Positions 1 through 12,135 of a DNA stretch of 64,000 nt are shown here, one piece after another; the stretch's first letter is position 1; each line of letters opens with the position of its first letter. Made by a program: the position numbers and the translations under genes. Location: contig NZ_BMCN01000004.1 in the NCBI RefSeq assembly GCF_014635205.1, forward strand, positions 124,001 to 188,000. Reading direction: 5' to 3'. Source of the DNA: Jeotgalicoccus aerolatus. Its GTDB lineage: Bacteria; Bacillota; Bacilli; Staphylococcales; Salinicoccaceae. The notes beneath the pieces were generated by a model. That model made no database searches and had not been told where the DNA came from. It was given only the letters and a program-made list of their open reading frames with translations.

Positions 1-1
1 A

Positions 2-520
2 AAAGGTTCGAGTGCGATGCCGCATAAGCGTAATCCAATCGGCAGTGAGAATGTGACGGGGATTGCGAGAGTTATTCGCGGCTACGTGTCAACAGCTTAT
101 GAAAATGTACCGCTTTGGCATGAGCGCGATATTTCGCACTCATCAGCAGAAAGAATTATGCTGCCGGATGTAACGATTGCAACGAATTATATGCTGAACC
201 GTTTCGGACGCATTATTAAAAATTTAAGCGTCTTCCCTGAAAATATGAAGGCGAATATCGACAAGACATTCGGACTCGTTTATTCTCAGCGTGTCATGCT
301 GACTCTGATCGATAAAGGACTGTCGAGAGAAGAAGCGTATGATCTAGTACAGCCTAAGGCCATGGAATCATGGGAAACAAAAGTGCCGCTGAGACAGCTG
401 ACAGGTGAAGATGAGCAAATTAAAGCAGTGCTGACATCTGAAGAGCTAGATGAATGTTTCAACGAAGCACATCATCTTCGCCGGGTAGATACAATATTTA
501 AACGGGCAGGTTTAGAATAA
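2..520 (+). CDS. purB: Adenylosuccinate lyase, C-terminal part
   Basis: This is the 3' end of purB; the reading frame is open from base 2, so the start lies outside the window. The enzyme splits SAICAR and adenylosuccinate to release fumarate in purine synthesis. The fumarate-lyase signature [11 protein letters not shown] is at the very beginning of the visible part, followed by the helical region with [10 protein letters not shown] that carries active-site residues in the family. About 172 residues are visible, so the N-terminal 60 percent is missing only because of the window edge. The next gene begins one base after the stop codon, so the two are probably co-transcribed. Confidence 0.96.
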   Translation, partial: KGSSAMPHKRNPIGSENVTGIARVIRGYVSTAYENVPLWHERDISHSSAERIMLPDVTIATNYMLNRFGRIIKNLSVFPENMKANIDKTFGLVYSQRVMLTLIDKGLSREEAYDLVQPKAMESWETKVPLRQLTGEDEQIKAVLTSEELDECFNEAHHLRRVDTIFKRAGLE

Positions 521-521
521 T

Positions 522-1199
522 ATGAAGCTGTCAAAACTTATTATCGCAGGGCTGCTGATGTCGGCACTGACAGCGTGCAGCAGCGAGGAACCTGCTGTAA
601 CTGAAGCGGTAAACTATACGAAAACGTATGAACCGCTGACTTTCAGCAATCTTGATATACCGGTAAATATCGAAGTCATCGACGGCATCACCTATGCGAA
701 CGGCGTACTTATTGTGAATAAAGAGATTCCGCTGCCTGAAGATTATAATCCTGAAATGCAGCCGGAAGTTATTGAAGCCTACACTCAAATGTTTGAAGAC
801 GGTGCAGCTGAAGGGCTGAATTTCGAATTGGTCAGCGGCTTTAGAAGTTATGATTACCAGGCGGAATTATATAACAACTATGTCAGCAGAGACGGTAAAG
901 AAGCCGCAGACAGGTACAGTGCTGAACCGGGTCACTCAGAACACCAAACCGGACTCGCCATCGATGTCGGTTCTTATGACAGTGCGGTGCTGTTGCAGAC
1001 ATCATTTGAATACACACCTGAATTCCAATGGATGAAAGACGTCGCCCATGAATACGGCTTTATTATCCGTTACATGAAAGGTAAAGAAGATATTACAGGT
1101 TATATGTATGAACCGTGGCATTTGAGATATGTCGGGGATAAAGCAACGGAAATATACGAGAGCGGACTGACGCTTGAAGAATATTTCGGCCTGAATTAA
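522..1199 (+). CDS. VanY-type D-alanyl-D-alanine carboxypeptidase lipoprotein
   Basis: Probable zinc DD-carboxypeptidase of peptidase family M15B, trimming the terminal D-Ala of peptidoglycan stem peptides outside the cell. The 225-residue protein starts with a lipoprotein signal ending in the lipobox LTAC (Cys19). The zinc site appears as GHSEHQTGLAIDV (SxHxxGxAxD type) and the later EPWHLRYV (ExxWH). The start follows purB by one base with no strong ribosome site of its own, suggesting translation coupled to purB. A hairpin terminator follows it. Which stem peptides it acts on cannot be read from sequence. Confidence 0.88.
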   Translation: MKLSKLIIAGLLMSALTACSSEEPAVTEAVNYTKTYEPLTFSNLDIPVNIEVIDGITYANGVLIVNKEIPLPEDYNPEMQPEVIEAYTQMFEDGAAEGLNFELVSGFRSYDYQAELYNNYVSRDGKEAADRYSAEPGHSEHQTGLAIDVGSYDSAVLLQTSFEYTPEFQWMKDVAHEYGFIIRYMKGKEDITGYMYEPWHLRYVGDKATEIYESGLTLEEYFGLN

Positions 1200-1201
1200 A
1201 T

Positions 1202-1240
1202 GCTCGCATGTGCAGTGATTGCACATGCGGGCTTTAATGT
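1202..1240 (+). terminator. Rho-independent terminator after the VanY-like gene
   Basis: A 13-bp stem (1202-1214 with 1220-1232, one G.T pair) encloses a 5-base loop and runs into a T-rich stretch. It separates the purB/vanY unit from pcrB. A TATAAT at 1258-1263 just downstream could serve the next operon. Confidence 0.8.
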
Positions 1241-1299
1241 TTTTTGGTATATAAAAATGATATAATCATCTTATGAATTTTCTTAAAGGATATGGTCTG

Positions 1300-1965
1300 A
1301 TGAATCAAAGTGCCAAACACATATTTAAACTGGATCCGGCAAAACCGGTAGACGATTTTACGCTTGAAAAGATAATTACATCAAAAACGGATATGATTCT
1401 AGTCAGCGGTACTGATAATGTTACTGAAGAGAATATTTCAGAGCTCCTAGACCGGATTAGACGTTTTAATGTTTTTACAGCACTTGAAATCTCACATCCG
1501 GATGCAGTGGTCCCCGGATTTAATCATTATTTTATTCCGACAGTAATCAATACAGAAAACGTGACGTATACCCACGGCATGCTGGTGGATGCTTTAATGG
1601 AATATCATGATTTTATCGACTACAGCAGTATATCTCTCATGCCTTATATAATAATGAATGAAGAATGCAAAGCATTTAAACATGCAGAATGTACAAGCAT
1701 CGGTGATGAAGAATTTATAGCGATGATTCATATGCTCGATAAGCTGTACAAGATGGATTACATATATATAGAATACAGCGGAACATTTGGCGACAGTGCA
1801 CTCGTGAAAGAGGCATACGATGCAGCTGAACATTCAAAAATAGTGTACGGCGGCGGTATCGTGTCAAAAGACAGTGCAGCAGCAATGAAAGACAAAAGCG
1901 ATATAATAGTCGTCGGAAATGTGATTTACGATAATGTTGAACAGGCATTAGAAACTATCATTTAA
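1300..1965 (+). CDS. pcrB: Heptaprenylglyceryl phosphate synthase PcrB
   Basis: Prenyltransferase that joins heptaprenyl diphosphate to sn-glycerol-1-phosphate, a TIM-barrel enzyme related to archaeal GGGP synthase. Recognisable features are HIFKLDPAKP at the N terminus, YIEYSGTFGD around residue 160 and the phosphate-binding YGGGIVS followed by IIVVGNVIY near the C terminus. An in-frame ATG exists at 1273, but the ATG at 1300 has AAAGGA nine bases upstream and gives the usual N-terminal length (221 residues). It directly precedes pcrA, as in staphylococci and bacilli. Confidence 0.93.
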   Translation: MNQSAKHIFKLDPAKPVDDFTLEKIITSKTDMILVSGTDNVTEENISELLDRIRRFNVFTALEISHPDAVVPGFNHYFIPTVINTENVTYTHGMLVDALMEYHDFIDYSSISLMPYIIMNEECKAFKHAECTSIGDEEFIAMIHMLDKLYKMDYIYIEYSGTFGDSALVKEAYDAAEHSKIVYGGGIVSKDSAAAMKDKSDIIVVGNVIYDNVEQALETII

Positions 1966-1983
1966 TAAATTGGAGTTTTTATA

Positions 1984-4158
1984 ATGGATTTATCTACGAT
2001 GAATAAAGAACAGCTGGAAGCGATAAAGACAACGGAAGGGCCGCTTTTAATTATGGCGGGTGCCGGCAGCGGGAAAACACGGGTGCTGACACACCGTGTG
2101 GCTTATCTGCTCGATGAAAAACAGGTGCCGTCCTATAATATACTGGCCATTACATTTACTAATAAGGCGGCGCGTGAAATGCGTGACCGTGTCGATAAAA
2201 TAATTGCAGAAGATGCTTCTAAAATGTGGATTTCCACATTCCACGCAATGTGCGTCCGTATTCTAAGACGCGATATCAGCTATCTTGGCTACGATACAAG
2301 CTTCTCTATTTTAGACCCGCTCGACCAGCAGTCGGTCGTAAAGGATATTTTAAAAACTAGAAATTTAGATACAAAACAGCATAATCCGAGAAGTATTTTG
2401 TCTGTGATATCGAATTATAAAAATCAGCTGATCAAACCGGAGCAGGCTATTGCTGAGGCAGGCGGCTTCCAGGATGAACTGTACAGTGAAATTTATAAGG
2501 ATTATCAAGAAATACTTTACCGCAACAGCTCACTTGATTTCGACGATTTAATCATGCTCACTATAGAATTGTTCCACAAAGAGCCGAACGTTCTGAATTA
2601 CTATCAGACGCGTTTTCAGTATGTCCACGTCGATGAGTATCAGGATACTAACCATGCGCAGTATCAGCTCGTCCAGATGATAGCAGCAAAATACCGCAAT
2701 ATTTGTGTCGTCGGAGACTCGGACCAGTCGATTTATAAATTCCGCGGTGCGGATATTCAAAACATTTTAAATTTTGAAGAGGATTATCCTGAAGCGAAGG
2801 TAATAAAACTGGAAGAAAACTACAGATCGACGAAAACGATACTGGATGCAGCGAACGCGGTCATCGATAATAATACTGAACGCAAACCGAAAAATCTCCG
2901 CAGCAATAAAGGAGACGGTGTAAAAATAGAAGTAAATGTATCGTTCAGCGAGCGTGAAGAAGGCCACCGTGTCGTCGAGAAAGTCCAGCAGCTGAGTGAA
3001 GATTACTCATACGGCGACATGGCCGTGCTCTACCGGGCTAATGCCCAGTCGCGTGCAGTGGAGGATGCATTCGTCAAATCGAGTATTCCTTATAAAATGG
3101 TCGGCGGTACGAAGTTCTACAGCAGAATGGAAATTAAAGACCTGATGAGTTACTTAAAAGTCATTCAAAACCCGTTTGATGATATTAGTTTTCAGCGGAT
3201 TATCAATGTGCCAAAACGGGGAATTGGCACGAAGACAATCGACAAGCTCAGGGCTCATGCTGAACAATTAAATTCAAGCATTTACGATGCGATCCGCGAT
3301 GCCGACTTTCTAGGTATTCCGGCAAAGACCGTAGCTAAACTGATGACGCTGCTCGGCGTCCTGGATAACTTAAAAGAAAAATCAAAATACATGACGATGA
3401 CAGATCTTGTTGATGAAGTGCTGGCGGATACCGGCTATCATGACATGCTGAGTTCCGATAAAACCTTAGAAGCCAGAAGCAGACTGGAAAACCTGGAAGA
3501 GTTTAAAACAGTAACGAAAGAATTCGACAATGAATATCCAATTGCGGATGACAATTTATTTAACTTCTTAAGTGAGATGGCGCTCGTTTCTGACCAGGAT
3601 GGTATGGATGATACAGCGGGTGTAACGATGATGACCATGCATGCATCAAAAGGGCTGGAATTTAAAGTGATATTCATCATCGGCCTGGAAGAGGGAATAT
3701 TCCCATCGCGCCGCGTACAGTTTGACGATCAGGAGCTGGAAGAGGAAAGAAGACTGATGTACGTTGCGCTGACACGTGCTATGGATCAGCTGATTTTATC
3801 GCGTGCTGAATCCCGTATGCTCTACGGTAAAACAGAAAGCAATATGGTCAGCCGATTCCTCTCGGAAATACCGGAAGAGCTGCTGGAGTCTTCAGGCAGC
3901 GTATCCCGAATGGGTGAAAACAGTGCAAATACAGGCACTTCATTTTCACGCGGACCAAAAAAACGTGCACGTGTGATAAATACAAATAAAGGGACTAAGT
4001 TTAATGTCGGCGATAAAGTTTCGCACAAAGCATTCGGCGAAGGTATCATTTCGCAAGTCAAAGGCGAAGGTGATAATGAGGAACTTGATATTGTATTTAA
4101 GACTGCGGGACCTAAACGGCTGCTGGCCAACTATGCACCGCTTGAAAAAAAGGACTGA
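1984..4158 (+). CDS. pcrA: ATP-dependent DNA helicase PcrA
   Basis: Superfamily 1A 3'-5' helicase essential for replication restart, repair and removal of RecA filaments. Walker A AGAGSGKT sits at residues 25-32, motif Ia at TFTNKAAREM, the DEYQDTN motif II box near residue 222, motif III GDSDQSIYKFRGA, motif V TMMTMHASKGLEF and motif VI YVALTRA. The last about 50 residues (VGDKVSHKAFGEG onward) form the tudor-like tail that contacts RNA polymerase in PcrA/UvrD. Length 724 is normal. It sits 18 bases after pcrB and six bases before ligA, in one operon. Confidence 0.98.
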   Translation: MDLSTMNKEQLEAIKTTEGPLLIMAGAGSGKTRVLTHRVAYLLDEKQVPSYNILAITFTNKAAREMRDRVDKIIAEDASKMWISTFHAMCVRILRRDISYLGYDTSFSILDPLDQQSVVKDILKTRNLDTKQHNPRSILSVISNYKNQLIKPEQAIAEAGGFQDELYSEIYKDYQEILYRNSSLDFDDLIMLTIELFHKEPNVLNYYQTRFQYVHVDEYQDTNHAQYQLVQMIAAKYRNICVVGDSDQSIYKFRGADIQNILNFEEDYPEAKVIKLEENYRSTKTILDAANAVIDNNTERKPKNLRSNKGDGVKIEVNVSFSEREEGHRVVEKVQQLSEDYSYGDMAVLYRANAQSRAVEDAFVKSSIPYKMVGGTKFYSRMEIKDLMSYLKVIQNPFDDISFQRIINVPKRGIGTKTIDKLRAHAEQLNSSIYDAIRDADFLGIPAKTVAKLMTLLGVLDNLKEKSKYMTMTDLVDEVLADTGYHDMLSSDKTLEARSRLENLEEFKTVTKEFDNEYPIADDNLFNFLSEMALVSDQDGMDDTAGVTMMTMHASKGLEFKVIFIIGLEEGIFPSRRVQFDDQELEEERRLMYVALTRAMDQLILSRAESRMLYGKTESNMVSRFLSEIPEELLESSGSVSRMGENSANTGTSFSRGPKKRARVINTNKGTKFNVGDKVSHKAFGEGIISQVKGEGDNEELDIVFKTAGPKRLLANYAPLEKKD

Positions 4159-4164
4159 GTATAA

Positions 4165-6135
<1,971 letters not shown>

Positions 6136-6138
6136 GTT

Positions 6139-7347
6139 ATGAAGTTTAAATCATTATTACTCGCAGTCGGAACTTTACTTATGCTCGCAGCTTGTGATGG
6201 AGCCAATGAAGCAGAAATAACAGAGCAGATGAATGACGCTTCACTTGAAAACGAAGTGTCGAACGTGCAGCCGGAGGAACAGGACGAGATGCTGACATCG
6301 AGCAGCGAAGCGTTTTACCGCTCGGTCGTTCCGTATGAATTATCTCCGGCACGCGGCTTAACGAGTGCCAACCTTGTCTCGTCTTATAATGTTGAAGAAT
6401 TCGAAAAAGGCCTGCTGTCCATTAGTCAGAACGTATTTCCGACTGACGAATATGTGTTCAGAGAAGGACAGATTATTTCTGAAGAAATGGTCAGAGGATA
6501 TTTAAGCCGGCAGTATACGAGTGAAGAATTGGAAAATATGGATGAGTCGGAACTCGTAAACTCAGATGCCTTCAGCAACCTCGGTTTAAATCCGTCGACC
6601 AACGGTGAAACAGATCCGGAGGTTATTGCTGAAGAAGCACCGCTGTATCTGTCACATATTCTGGAGCAGAATTATTTATCGGAAGATGAAGAAGGCAACT
6701 TGCAGTTTGACGGTATTACGATTGGGCTGGCAATGAACAGTGTGCACTATTATCAGACTGAGGAATACGGTCAGACGAAAGAACGTGCGCTTGATCCGGA
6801 AGTCGTTCGGGAAAAAGGCGAAGAAATGGCGGCTGAAATCCTAACGCGTATTCGCGCAAACGAACAGTATGCCGATAAAGAAATTGTATTCGCCATCTTT
6901 ATTCAGTCCGGCGATACTGATATAGTGCCCGGCAACTTTGTTGCTGAAGCGGTTGTGCCGCCAGGCGGAAATACAATCGAATCATTTAGCGATATTGAAA
7001 CTGAGAATATCCTCTTGCCATCAGATGAAGCGGCGGAAATATCTCAGGAAGCGAACAGCGAATATCAAAATTTCAACAGGGATTTATCGTCTTATTTTGA
7101 CAGTTTTACAACTTCTGTCGGCAGAGGGAAATTCAACAGCGGCACTCTTGAATCACTGACAGTGGAAATACCGATAGAGTATAACAGCCGAAGTGAAATG
7201 ATAGGGATGTCCCAGTTCGTCAGAGATCTTGTGAACGAGCATTTTACAGGCACGGATATTGAAGTGGAAATCAAAGATAAGAACCAGGTATACAGTGTCA
7301 TCACCCGGCAGGGAGAAAATGAAGCAAATCTTTATATATTTGAATAG
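6139..7347 (+). CDS. camS: CamS family lipoprotein
   Basis: Surface lipoprotein of the CamS family, placed straight after ligA as in staphylococci. The signal peptide ends in MLAAC (Cys19) and an acidic linker follows. In S. aureus and enterococci the processed signal peptide of the homologue yields the cAM373-type pheromone; here the residues just before the lipid cysteine are GTLLMLAA, which do not resemble that heptapeptide, so pheromone activity should not be assumed. The role of the mature protein is unknown. 402 residues, full length. Confidence 0.88.
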   Translation: MKFKSLLLAVGTLLMLAACDGANEAEITEQMNDASLENEVSNVQPEEQDEMLTSSSEAFYRSVVPYELSPARGLTSANLVSSYNVEEFEKGLLSISQNVFPTDEYVFREGQIISEEMVRGYLSRQYTSEELENMDESELVNSDAFSNLGLNPSTNGETDPEVIAEEAPLYLSHILEQNYLSEDEEGNLQFDGITIGLAMNSVHYYQTEEYGQTKERALDPEVVREKGEEMAAEILTRIRANEQYADKEIVFAIFIQSGDTDIVPGNFVAEAVVPPGGNTIESFSDIETENILLPSDEAAEISQEANSEYQNFNRDLSSYFDSFTTSVGRGKFNSGTLESLTVEIPIEYNSRSEMIGMSQFVRDLVNEHFTGTDIEVEIKDKNQVYSVITRQGENEANLYIFE

Positions 7348-7427
7348 ACAATAGACTAAGCACGTGGCAAAGTGTGCCGGTTTTTGGTAAACTTTAAATG
7401 TTGTATTTTAACGGAGGAGGGTCATTC

Positions 7428-7721
7428 ATGGAAGAATTAGACTTAAAGAAAATTCAGCGTGTAGCTGACTTATCGAAGATAGAAATTAAAGATGAAGATG
7501 AGCTGAAAAACTTATCGACAAAAATTAAGAGTATTGTAGCGCACTCAGAGCGTTTGAATGACTTGGATTTATCGGATGTTGAGCCGATGACACATGCAAT
7601 CATGACACCTGAAAACACATTGCGTGAAGATAAGGCTGGCGAGCCTCTTAAACAGGAAGATGCGCTTAAGAACACAGAGTTCACTGAAGGTGGACAATTT
7701 AAAGTACCTAGAATGATATAA
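7428..7721 (+). CDS. gatC: Glutamyl-tRNA(Gln) amidotransferase subunit C
   Basis: Small subunit of the GatCAB amidotransferase that turns Glu-tRNA(Gln), and often Asp-tRNA(Asn), into the correctly amidated tRNA. GatC wraps around GatA and GatB as a belt. The ATG at 7428 is preceded by GGAGGAGG with good spacing; the upstream in-frame ATG at 7398 has none and would read through the ribosome site. 97 residues with the family pattern VADLSKIEI and the conserved Asp/Pro segment LSDVEPM. First gene of a gatCAB operon. Confidence 0.95.
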   Translation: MEELDLKKIQRVADLSKIEIKDEDELKNLSTKIKSIVAHSERLNDLDLSDVEPMTHAIMTPENTLREDKAGEPLKQEDALKNTEFTEGGQFKVPRMI

Positions 7722-7736
7722 AGGGAGGTTAATATA

Positions 7737-9215
7737 GTGAATATTAATGAATTAACAGTTGAAGAATTATACAGTAAAATTCACAGCAAAGAGATAAAAC
7801 CTTCTGAAGTAGTCGGTGCTCTTTTTGAAAGAATTGAAAAATATGATGGCAATATTAAAGCCTTCATTACTTTAACTAAGGAACAAGCTGAAAAAACAGC
7901 TGCAGAACTGGACCGTCTTCAGGCAGAAGATAAAATGGACGGCAATATGTTCGGAGTACCAGTCGGTATTAAGGATAATATCGTTACAAAAGATATTTTA
8001 ACGACTTGTGCAAGCCGCATGCTGCATAATTTTAAACCGGTTTATGATGCAACAGTGATGACAAAACTTAAAAATGAAAACTCAATTTTAATGGGTAAAC
8101 TGAACATGGATGAATTTGCTATGGGTTCGACGTCTGAAACGTCTTATTTCCAGACAACTAAAAATCCATGGAACTTAAACTGTTCACCAGGCGGTTCATC
8201 AGGCGGCTCAGCCGCAGCTGTAGCAGCCGGTTTTGTTCCGTATGCTTTAGGTACAGACACAGGCGGTTCAGTCAGACAGCCGGCATCATTTTGCGGTATT
8301 GTCGGTATGAAACCGACTTACGGCAGAGTATCACGTTTTGGTCTGATTGCTTTCGCATCATCACTGGATCAAGTCGGTCCGATGACACGTACTGTTCGCG
8401 ACAATGCTAAAGTACTTGAGTTAATCTCAGGCGAAGACAAAGCAAATGATATGACGAGTTCAAATAATCAGGATACAGATTTCCTGACAGGTATTGATAA
8501 AGATATTAAAGGGATGAAACTTGCACTGCCTAAAGAATTTCTCGGCAGTGATGTTGACGATGAGGTGACTGCAGCAGTTCTGAAAGCAAAAGAACGCTTT
8601 GAATCACTGGGTGCAACAGTTGAAGAAGTTGAAATGCCGAACCTTAAATATGTGGTCAGCTCATATTATTTAATCGCATCAAGTGAAGCCAGTGCTAACC
8701 TGGCACGTTTTGACGGTATCCGTTACGGCTACCGTGCAGAAAATGCTAAAAATCTTGAAGAACTGTACAAAAAATCCCGCGGAGAAGGTTTCGGCGACGA
8801 AGTTAAACGCCGTATCCTGCTTGGTACATATGTGCTGAGTGCTGGTCATTACGATGACTATTACGTTAAAGCGCAAAAACTCCGCCGTCTGGTATCGAAT
8901 GATGTTCAAAGAATTTTAACGGATTACGATTTAATTATCGGACCGACATCAACGACACCGGCCCACAAATATGATGAAGTAGAAATTGAAGGAACGAAAG
9001 AATATAAAAATGATATCTTAACGATCCCGGCTAACCTTGTCGGTGTACCATCATTAAGTATTCCATGCGGTCTGACTGAAGATAATAGACCAATCGGCAT
9101 GCAGCTGATCGGTAATCATTTTGAAGAGCGTAAAATTTATAATGCTGCCTACCAATTCGAAACATTATATAACCTGCACGAAGAACTTAAAAATCTAACG
9201 ATGGGGGCGGAATAA
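7737..9215 (+). CDS. gatA: Glutamyl-tRNA(Gln) amidotransferase subunit A
   Basis: Amidase subunit that frees ammonia from glutamine for tRNA amidation. The amidase-signature triad is visible as Lys79 (VGIKDN), the cis-Ser in GGSSGG (about 154) and the nucleophile Ser178 in TGGSVRQP. The start is GTG, chosen because AAGGGAGG lies just upstream. 492 residues, normal length. It lies between gatC (15-base gap) and gatB (one base after its stop), so the three subunits are made from one message. Confidence 0.97.
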   Translation: MNINELTVEELYSKIHSKEIKPSEVVGALFERIEKYDGNIKAFITLTKEQAEKTAAELDRLQAEDKMDGNMFGVPVGIKDNIVTKDILTTCASRMLHNFKPVYDATVMTKLKNENSILMGKLNMDEFAMGSTSETSYFQTTKNPWNLNCSPGGSSGGSAAAVAAGFVPYALGTDTGGSVRQPASFCGIVGMKPTYGRVSRFGLIAFASSLDQVGPMTRTVRDNAKVLELISGEDKANDMTSSNNQDTDFLTGIDKDIKGMKLALPKEFLGSDVDDEVTAAVLKAKERFESLGATVEEVEMPNLKYVVSSYYLIASSEASANLARFDGIRYGYRAENAKNLEELYKKSRGEGFGDEVKRRILLGTYVLSAGHYDDYYVKAQKLRRLVSNDVQRILTDYDLIIGPTSTTPAHKYDEVEIEGTKEYKNDILTIPANLVGVPSLSIPCGLTEDNRPIGMQLIGNHFEERKIYNAAYQFETLYNLHEELKNLTMGAE

Positions 9216-9216
9216 T

Positions 9217-10647
9217 ATGCATTTCGAAACAGTTATCGGACTGGAAGTTCACGTTGAATTAAAAACAAACTCAAAAATATTTTCAAACGCCCCGCTGCAT
9301 TACGGCCATGAGCCGAACACTAATCTGTCAGTTGTAGAACTCGGTTATCCGGGTACGCTGCCTGTATTGAATGAGACTGCAGTTGAATACGGTATGAAAG
9401 CTGCGATGGCATTAAATATGCAAATTGCAACGGATACGAAATTTGACAGAAAAAACTACTATTATCCGGATAATCCGAAAGCCTATCAGATTTCACAATT
9501 TGATAAGCCGATCGGTGAACACGGTTCACTCGATATAGAAATTGACGGCAAGAAGAAAACAATCGGCATTACGCGTCTGCACCTTGAAGAAGATGCGGGG
9601 AAATCAACTCATAAAGATGACTATTCACTCGTTGACTTAAACCGTCAAGGTACAGCACTTGTTGAGATTGTATCTGAACCGGATATCAGAACACCTGAAG
9701 AGGCGTATAAATATCTAGAAAAAATTAAGTCTATTATTCAGTACACTGGTGTATCAGACGTGAAAATGGAAGAAGGATCACTTAGATGTGATGCAAATAT
9801 TTCTATCAGACCTGTCGGCCAAAAAGAATTCGGAACTAAAACCGAGCTGAAAAACTTAAACTCATTTAACTTTGTAAGAAAAGGACTTGAGCATGAAGTT
9901 AAACGCCAGGAACAAGTACTCTTATCAGGCGGAGTTGTCGAACAGGAAACAAGACGCTACGATGAAAAAACTGGTGAAACAGTATTGATGCGTGTTAAAG
10001 AAGGCGCGGATGACTACCGTTATTTCCCTGAACCGGATTTAATGCACCTTCATATCAGCGACGAGTGGAAAGAAAGAGTCCGTTCAACTATTCCGGCTTT
10101 ACCGGATGAACTGCGTGATAAGTACATTAATGAATACGACTTGCCTGTTTACGATGCAGATATTCTGACGATGAGAAAAGAAATGTCAGATTTCTTCAGC
10201 GATATGGTTGAAAATCATCAGGCAGATCCTAAACTGGCATCAAACTGGTTAATGGGCAGCGTGAATGAGTACCTGAATAAAAATAATGCTGAACTGGAAG
10301 ACACAGGCTTAACAGCTGAAAACCTGACAGGAATGATCAGCATTATCGAAGACGGTACAATTTCAAGTAAACAAGCGAAAAAAGTATTCTCTGTACTGGT
10401 TGAAAAAGGCGGTACGGCGAAACAAGTGGCCAAGGACCTTGGCATGGAACAGATTTCTGATCCTGCAGTACTGTCAGGAATGGTTACAGAAGTGCTTGAC
10501 GCTAATGAACAGTCAGTTGAAGACTACAAAAATGGTAAAGACCGTGCAATTGGCTTCCTGGTCGGTCAAATTATGAAAAAATCAAAAGGACAGGCGAACC
10601 CTAAAATGGTCAACCAGATCCTTCTTGAAGAAATTCAAAAGAGATAA
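9217..10647 (+). CDS. gatB: Aspartyl/glutamyl-tRNA amidotransferase subunit B
   Basis: Kinase/tRNA-binding subunit that phosphorylates the misacylated Glu-tRNA before amidation. The N terminus [12 protein letters not shown], the segment [16 protein letters not shown] and the [11 protein letters not shown] loop are family hallmarks; the C-terminal YqeY-like helical tail (from about residue 330) binds tRNA. 476 residues, full length. It closes the gatCAB operon and is followed by a strong bidirectional terminator. Confidence 0.97.
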   Translation: MHFETVIGLEVHVELKTNSKIFSNAPLHYGHEPNTNLSVVELGYPGTLPVLNETAVEYGMKAAMALNMQIATDTKFDRKNYYYPDNPKAYQISQFDKPIGEHGSLDIEIDGKKKTIGITRLHLEEDAGKSTHKDDYSLVDLNRQGTALVEIVSEPDIRTPEEAYKYLEKIKSIIQYTGVSDVKMEEGSLRCDANISIRPVGQKEFGTKTELKNLNSFNFVRKGLEHEVKRQEQVLLSGGVVEQETRRYDEKTGETVLMRVKEGADDYRYFPEPDLMHLHISDEWKERVRSTIPALPDELRDKYINEYDLPVYDADILTMRKEMSDFFSDMVENHQADPKLASNWLMGSVNEYLNKNNAELEDTGLTAENLTGMISIIEDGTISSKQAKKVFSVLVEKGGTAKQVAKDLGMEQISDPAVLSGMVTEVLDANEQSVEDYKNGKDRAIGFLVGQIMKKSKGQANPKMVNQILLEEIQKR

Positions 10648-10653
10648 ATCAAC

Positions 10654-10693
10654 AAAAAGCACCTGCTGTCCTTAAGGACAGCAGGTGCTTTTT
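10654..10693. terminator. Bidirectional terminator between gatB and the convergent gene
   Basis: A perfect 18-bp inverted repeat (10654-10671 with 10676-10693) around a TTAA loop, with A and T runs on its outer ends. It can stop transcription from both gatB and the gene coming from the right. Confidence 0.92.
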
Positions 10694-10712
10694 AACATTA
10701 ACGTCTTATTTC

Positions 10713-11486
10713 CTATTGAATTAAGTAGCCTGAAATATTACTGATCATCTCATCTTCTATGGCAGGGTTGAGCTGATTATTATCGTAGTCATACGGATTG
10801 TCACTCATTACTTCCTGGTTATCGATATAGAAATAATCGTTTCCTGTAAAGTACTCACTGTCTGATTCAAGTTCGGCAGCAAGATTCTCGTGCTCATGTG
10901 CATTTGGATTCCCTAATAAAATGACAGTTTTATCAGTATTATAAAGATTCATATATGCATCAGTTAAATTACTTAAGTTTCTTTCAGGAAGGACTTCATC
11001 GTTATAATCTGCGATTTGCAGCGCATCCATAATAACTACATCGCTGTTATCATTAACTGTCAGTTCACTCATCTCAGTCGTATTTCCTGTCAGCTCAATC
11101 TGATTAAACTGAATGGAATTTGAATTGACCTGCTCGTTAAGACGATCTGCAAAGTCTCCGTTGTAATATGAAGGGAGCAAAACATCCACGATAAGCTGTT
11201 CGTTGTTCGCTACGCGTTCGTCGTATTTTTCCTGAAGAACGGGTTCCTTAAATACTAAAGCATCTGTATTTTCAGTTTGTTCTTCCACGCTGTTATTTTC
11301 TTCACCGCTGTTTTCTTCGCTTGTGCTGTCCGATTCTGTTTCCTGCTGCGGATCATTGGCAACCTCGGTGCTGTCAGTATCATTTTCAGCGGTTTCGTCC
11401 GTGAAAATAGAGCCGGTATGCATGAAGTTGAAATATATTCCTGCAGCAAACAATAAAAATAGTATGATTACTAAAGCTTTTTTCAT
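10713..11486 (-). CDS. Membrane-anchored SGNH-like protein with acidic linker
   Basis: 257 residues: an N-terminal membrane anchor (about residues 4-21, no lipobox cysteine), a strongly acidic Glu/Ser/Thr/Asn-rich linker to about residue 70, then a compact domain. The domain has a pattern (VVIMDALQIADYN, later VILLGNPNAH) reminiscent of the SGNH/GDSL proteins of Bacillus and Staphylococcus (YpmR-type), but I see no clear catalytic Ser or terminal DxxH pair, so it may be a degenerate, non-enzymatic member. A ribosome site AGGAG lies before the ATG. It converges on gatB. Function unknown; the family link is tentative. Confidence 0.6.
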   Translation of the reverse strand: MKKALVIILFLLFAAGIYFNFMHTGSIFTDETAENDTDSTEVANDPQQETESDSTSEENSGEENNSVEEQTENTDALVFKEPVLQEKYDERVANNEQLIVDVLLPSYYNGDFADRLNEQVNSNSIQFNQIELTGNTTEMSELTVNDNSDVVIMDALQIADYNDEVLPERNLSNLTDAYMNLYNTDKTVILLGNPNAHEHENLAAELESDSEYFTGNDYFYIDNQEVMSDNPYDYDNNQLNPAIEDEMISNISGYLIQ

Positions 11487-11606
11487 GGTATCTCCTCAAA
11501 TAATAATATCCCAAAGCATTAATATGATATAATGTTGGCAACATAATACTTTTAAATATTATTATACATGAATTACAGCAGTAAGACATTACTTTAGGAT
11601 GATTGT

Positions 11607-12113
11607 ATGAGCATAAATAAGTTAAATTTAAATAATAAAGATAAATATATTGAGCAGGCTTTTGAAATTTTAAATTTTTTTAAATCTATTATAATTGAAG
11701 TTCATCATATTGGATCTTCGAGACTTGAAAAATTTCCCTATCATTGCGACATGGATATTCTGTTTATCGTTAAATCTTACGATGACGTCAGGAATCTTGC
11801 AGATATTTTAATTGCTGAAGGCTATGCCCATGTCAGTAATTTTTCTGATTATTTCAGGGATGATATGGTCATGCGAAAAGTTGTGGATGGACAAATTGTC
11901 AATATGATTTTTATGAGCAGTACCAGCTGGAAAAAAGAAGATATATTAAACTGCACAGAGAATCTGCTGTTTAATGAAGAGTTTTCCGGAAATTTTAAAA
12001 ATTTAAAGAAGGCATTTTTTAAAAATGAAATGACAGAAGCTGAATATGATGAACGTAAATATCGTCTCTTTCAAATGATTAAAGGAGAGGGCGATCATTT
12101 GACGAGCGTATAA
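11607..12113 (+). CDS. GrpB-like nucleotidyltransferase-fold protein
   Basis: A 168-residue protein resembling the GrpB/UPF0157 family, which has a nucleotidyltransferase fold of unclear substrate. The family pattern H-x-GS-S followed by a D-x-D acidic pair is seen as VHHIGSSRLEKFPYHCDMDILF (residues about 35-55), although the usual GS(T/S)AVPGL stretch is altered. It is short and sits 22 bases before dgkB with a weak ribosome site, so coupling to dgkB is possible. Biochemical role unknown. Confidence 0.65.
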   Translation: MSINKLNLNNKDKYIEQAFEILNFFKSIIIEVHHIGSSRLEKFPYHCDMDILFIVKSYDDVRNLADILIAEGYAHVSNFSDYFRDDMVMRKVVDGQIVNMIFMSSTSWKKEDILNCTENLLFNEEFSGNFKNLKKAFFKNEMTEAEYDERKYRLFQMIKGEGDHLTSV

Positions 12114-12135
12114 ATTCATATTAGAGGAGATATTT

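Noticed and set aside
6139..6200. Sex-pheromone cAM373-like peptide in the CamS signal
   Set aside because: The residues before the lipid cysteine do not resemble the AIFILA(S/A) peptide, so pheromone production is not supported.
10713..11486. Active SGNH esterase
   Set aside because: The fold resemblance is only partial and the catalytic residues cannot be identified, so an enzymatic call was not made.
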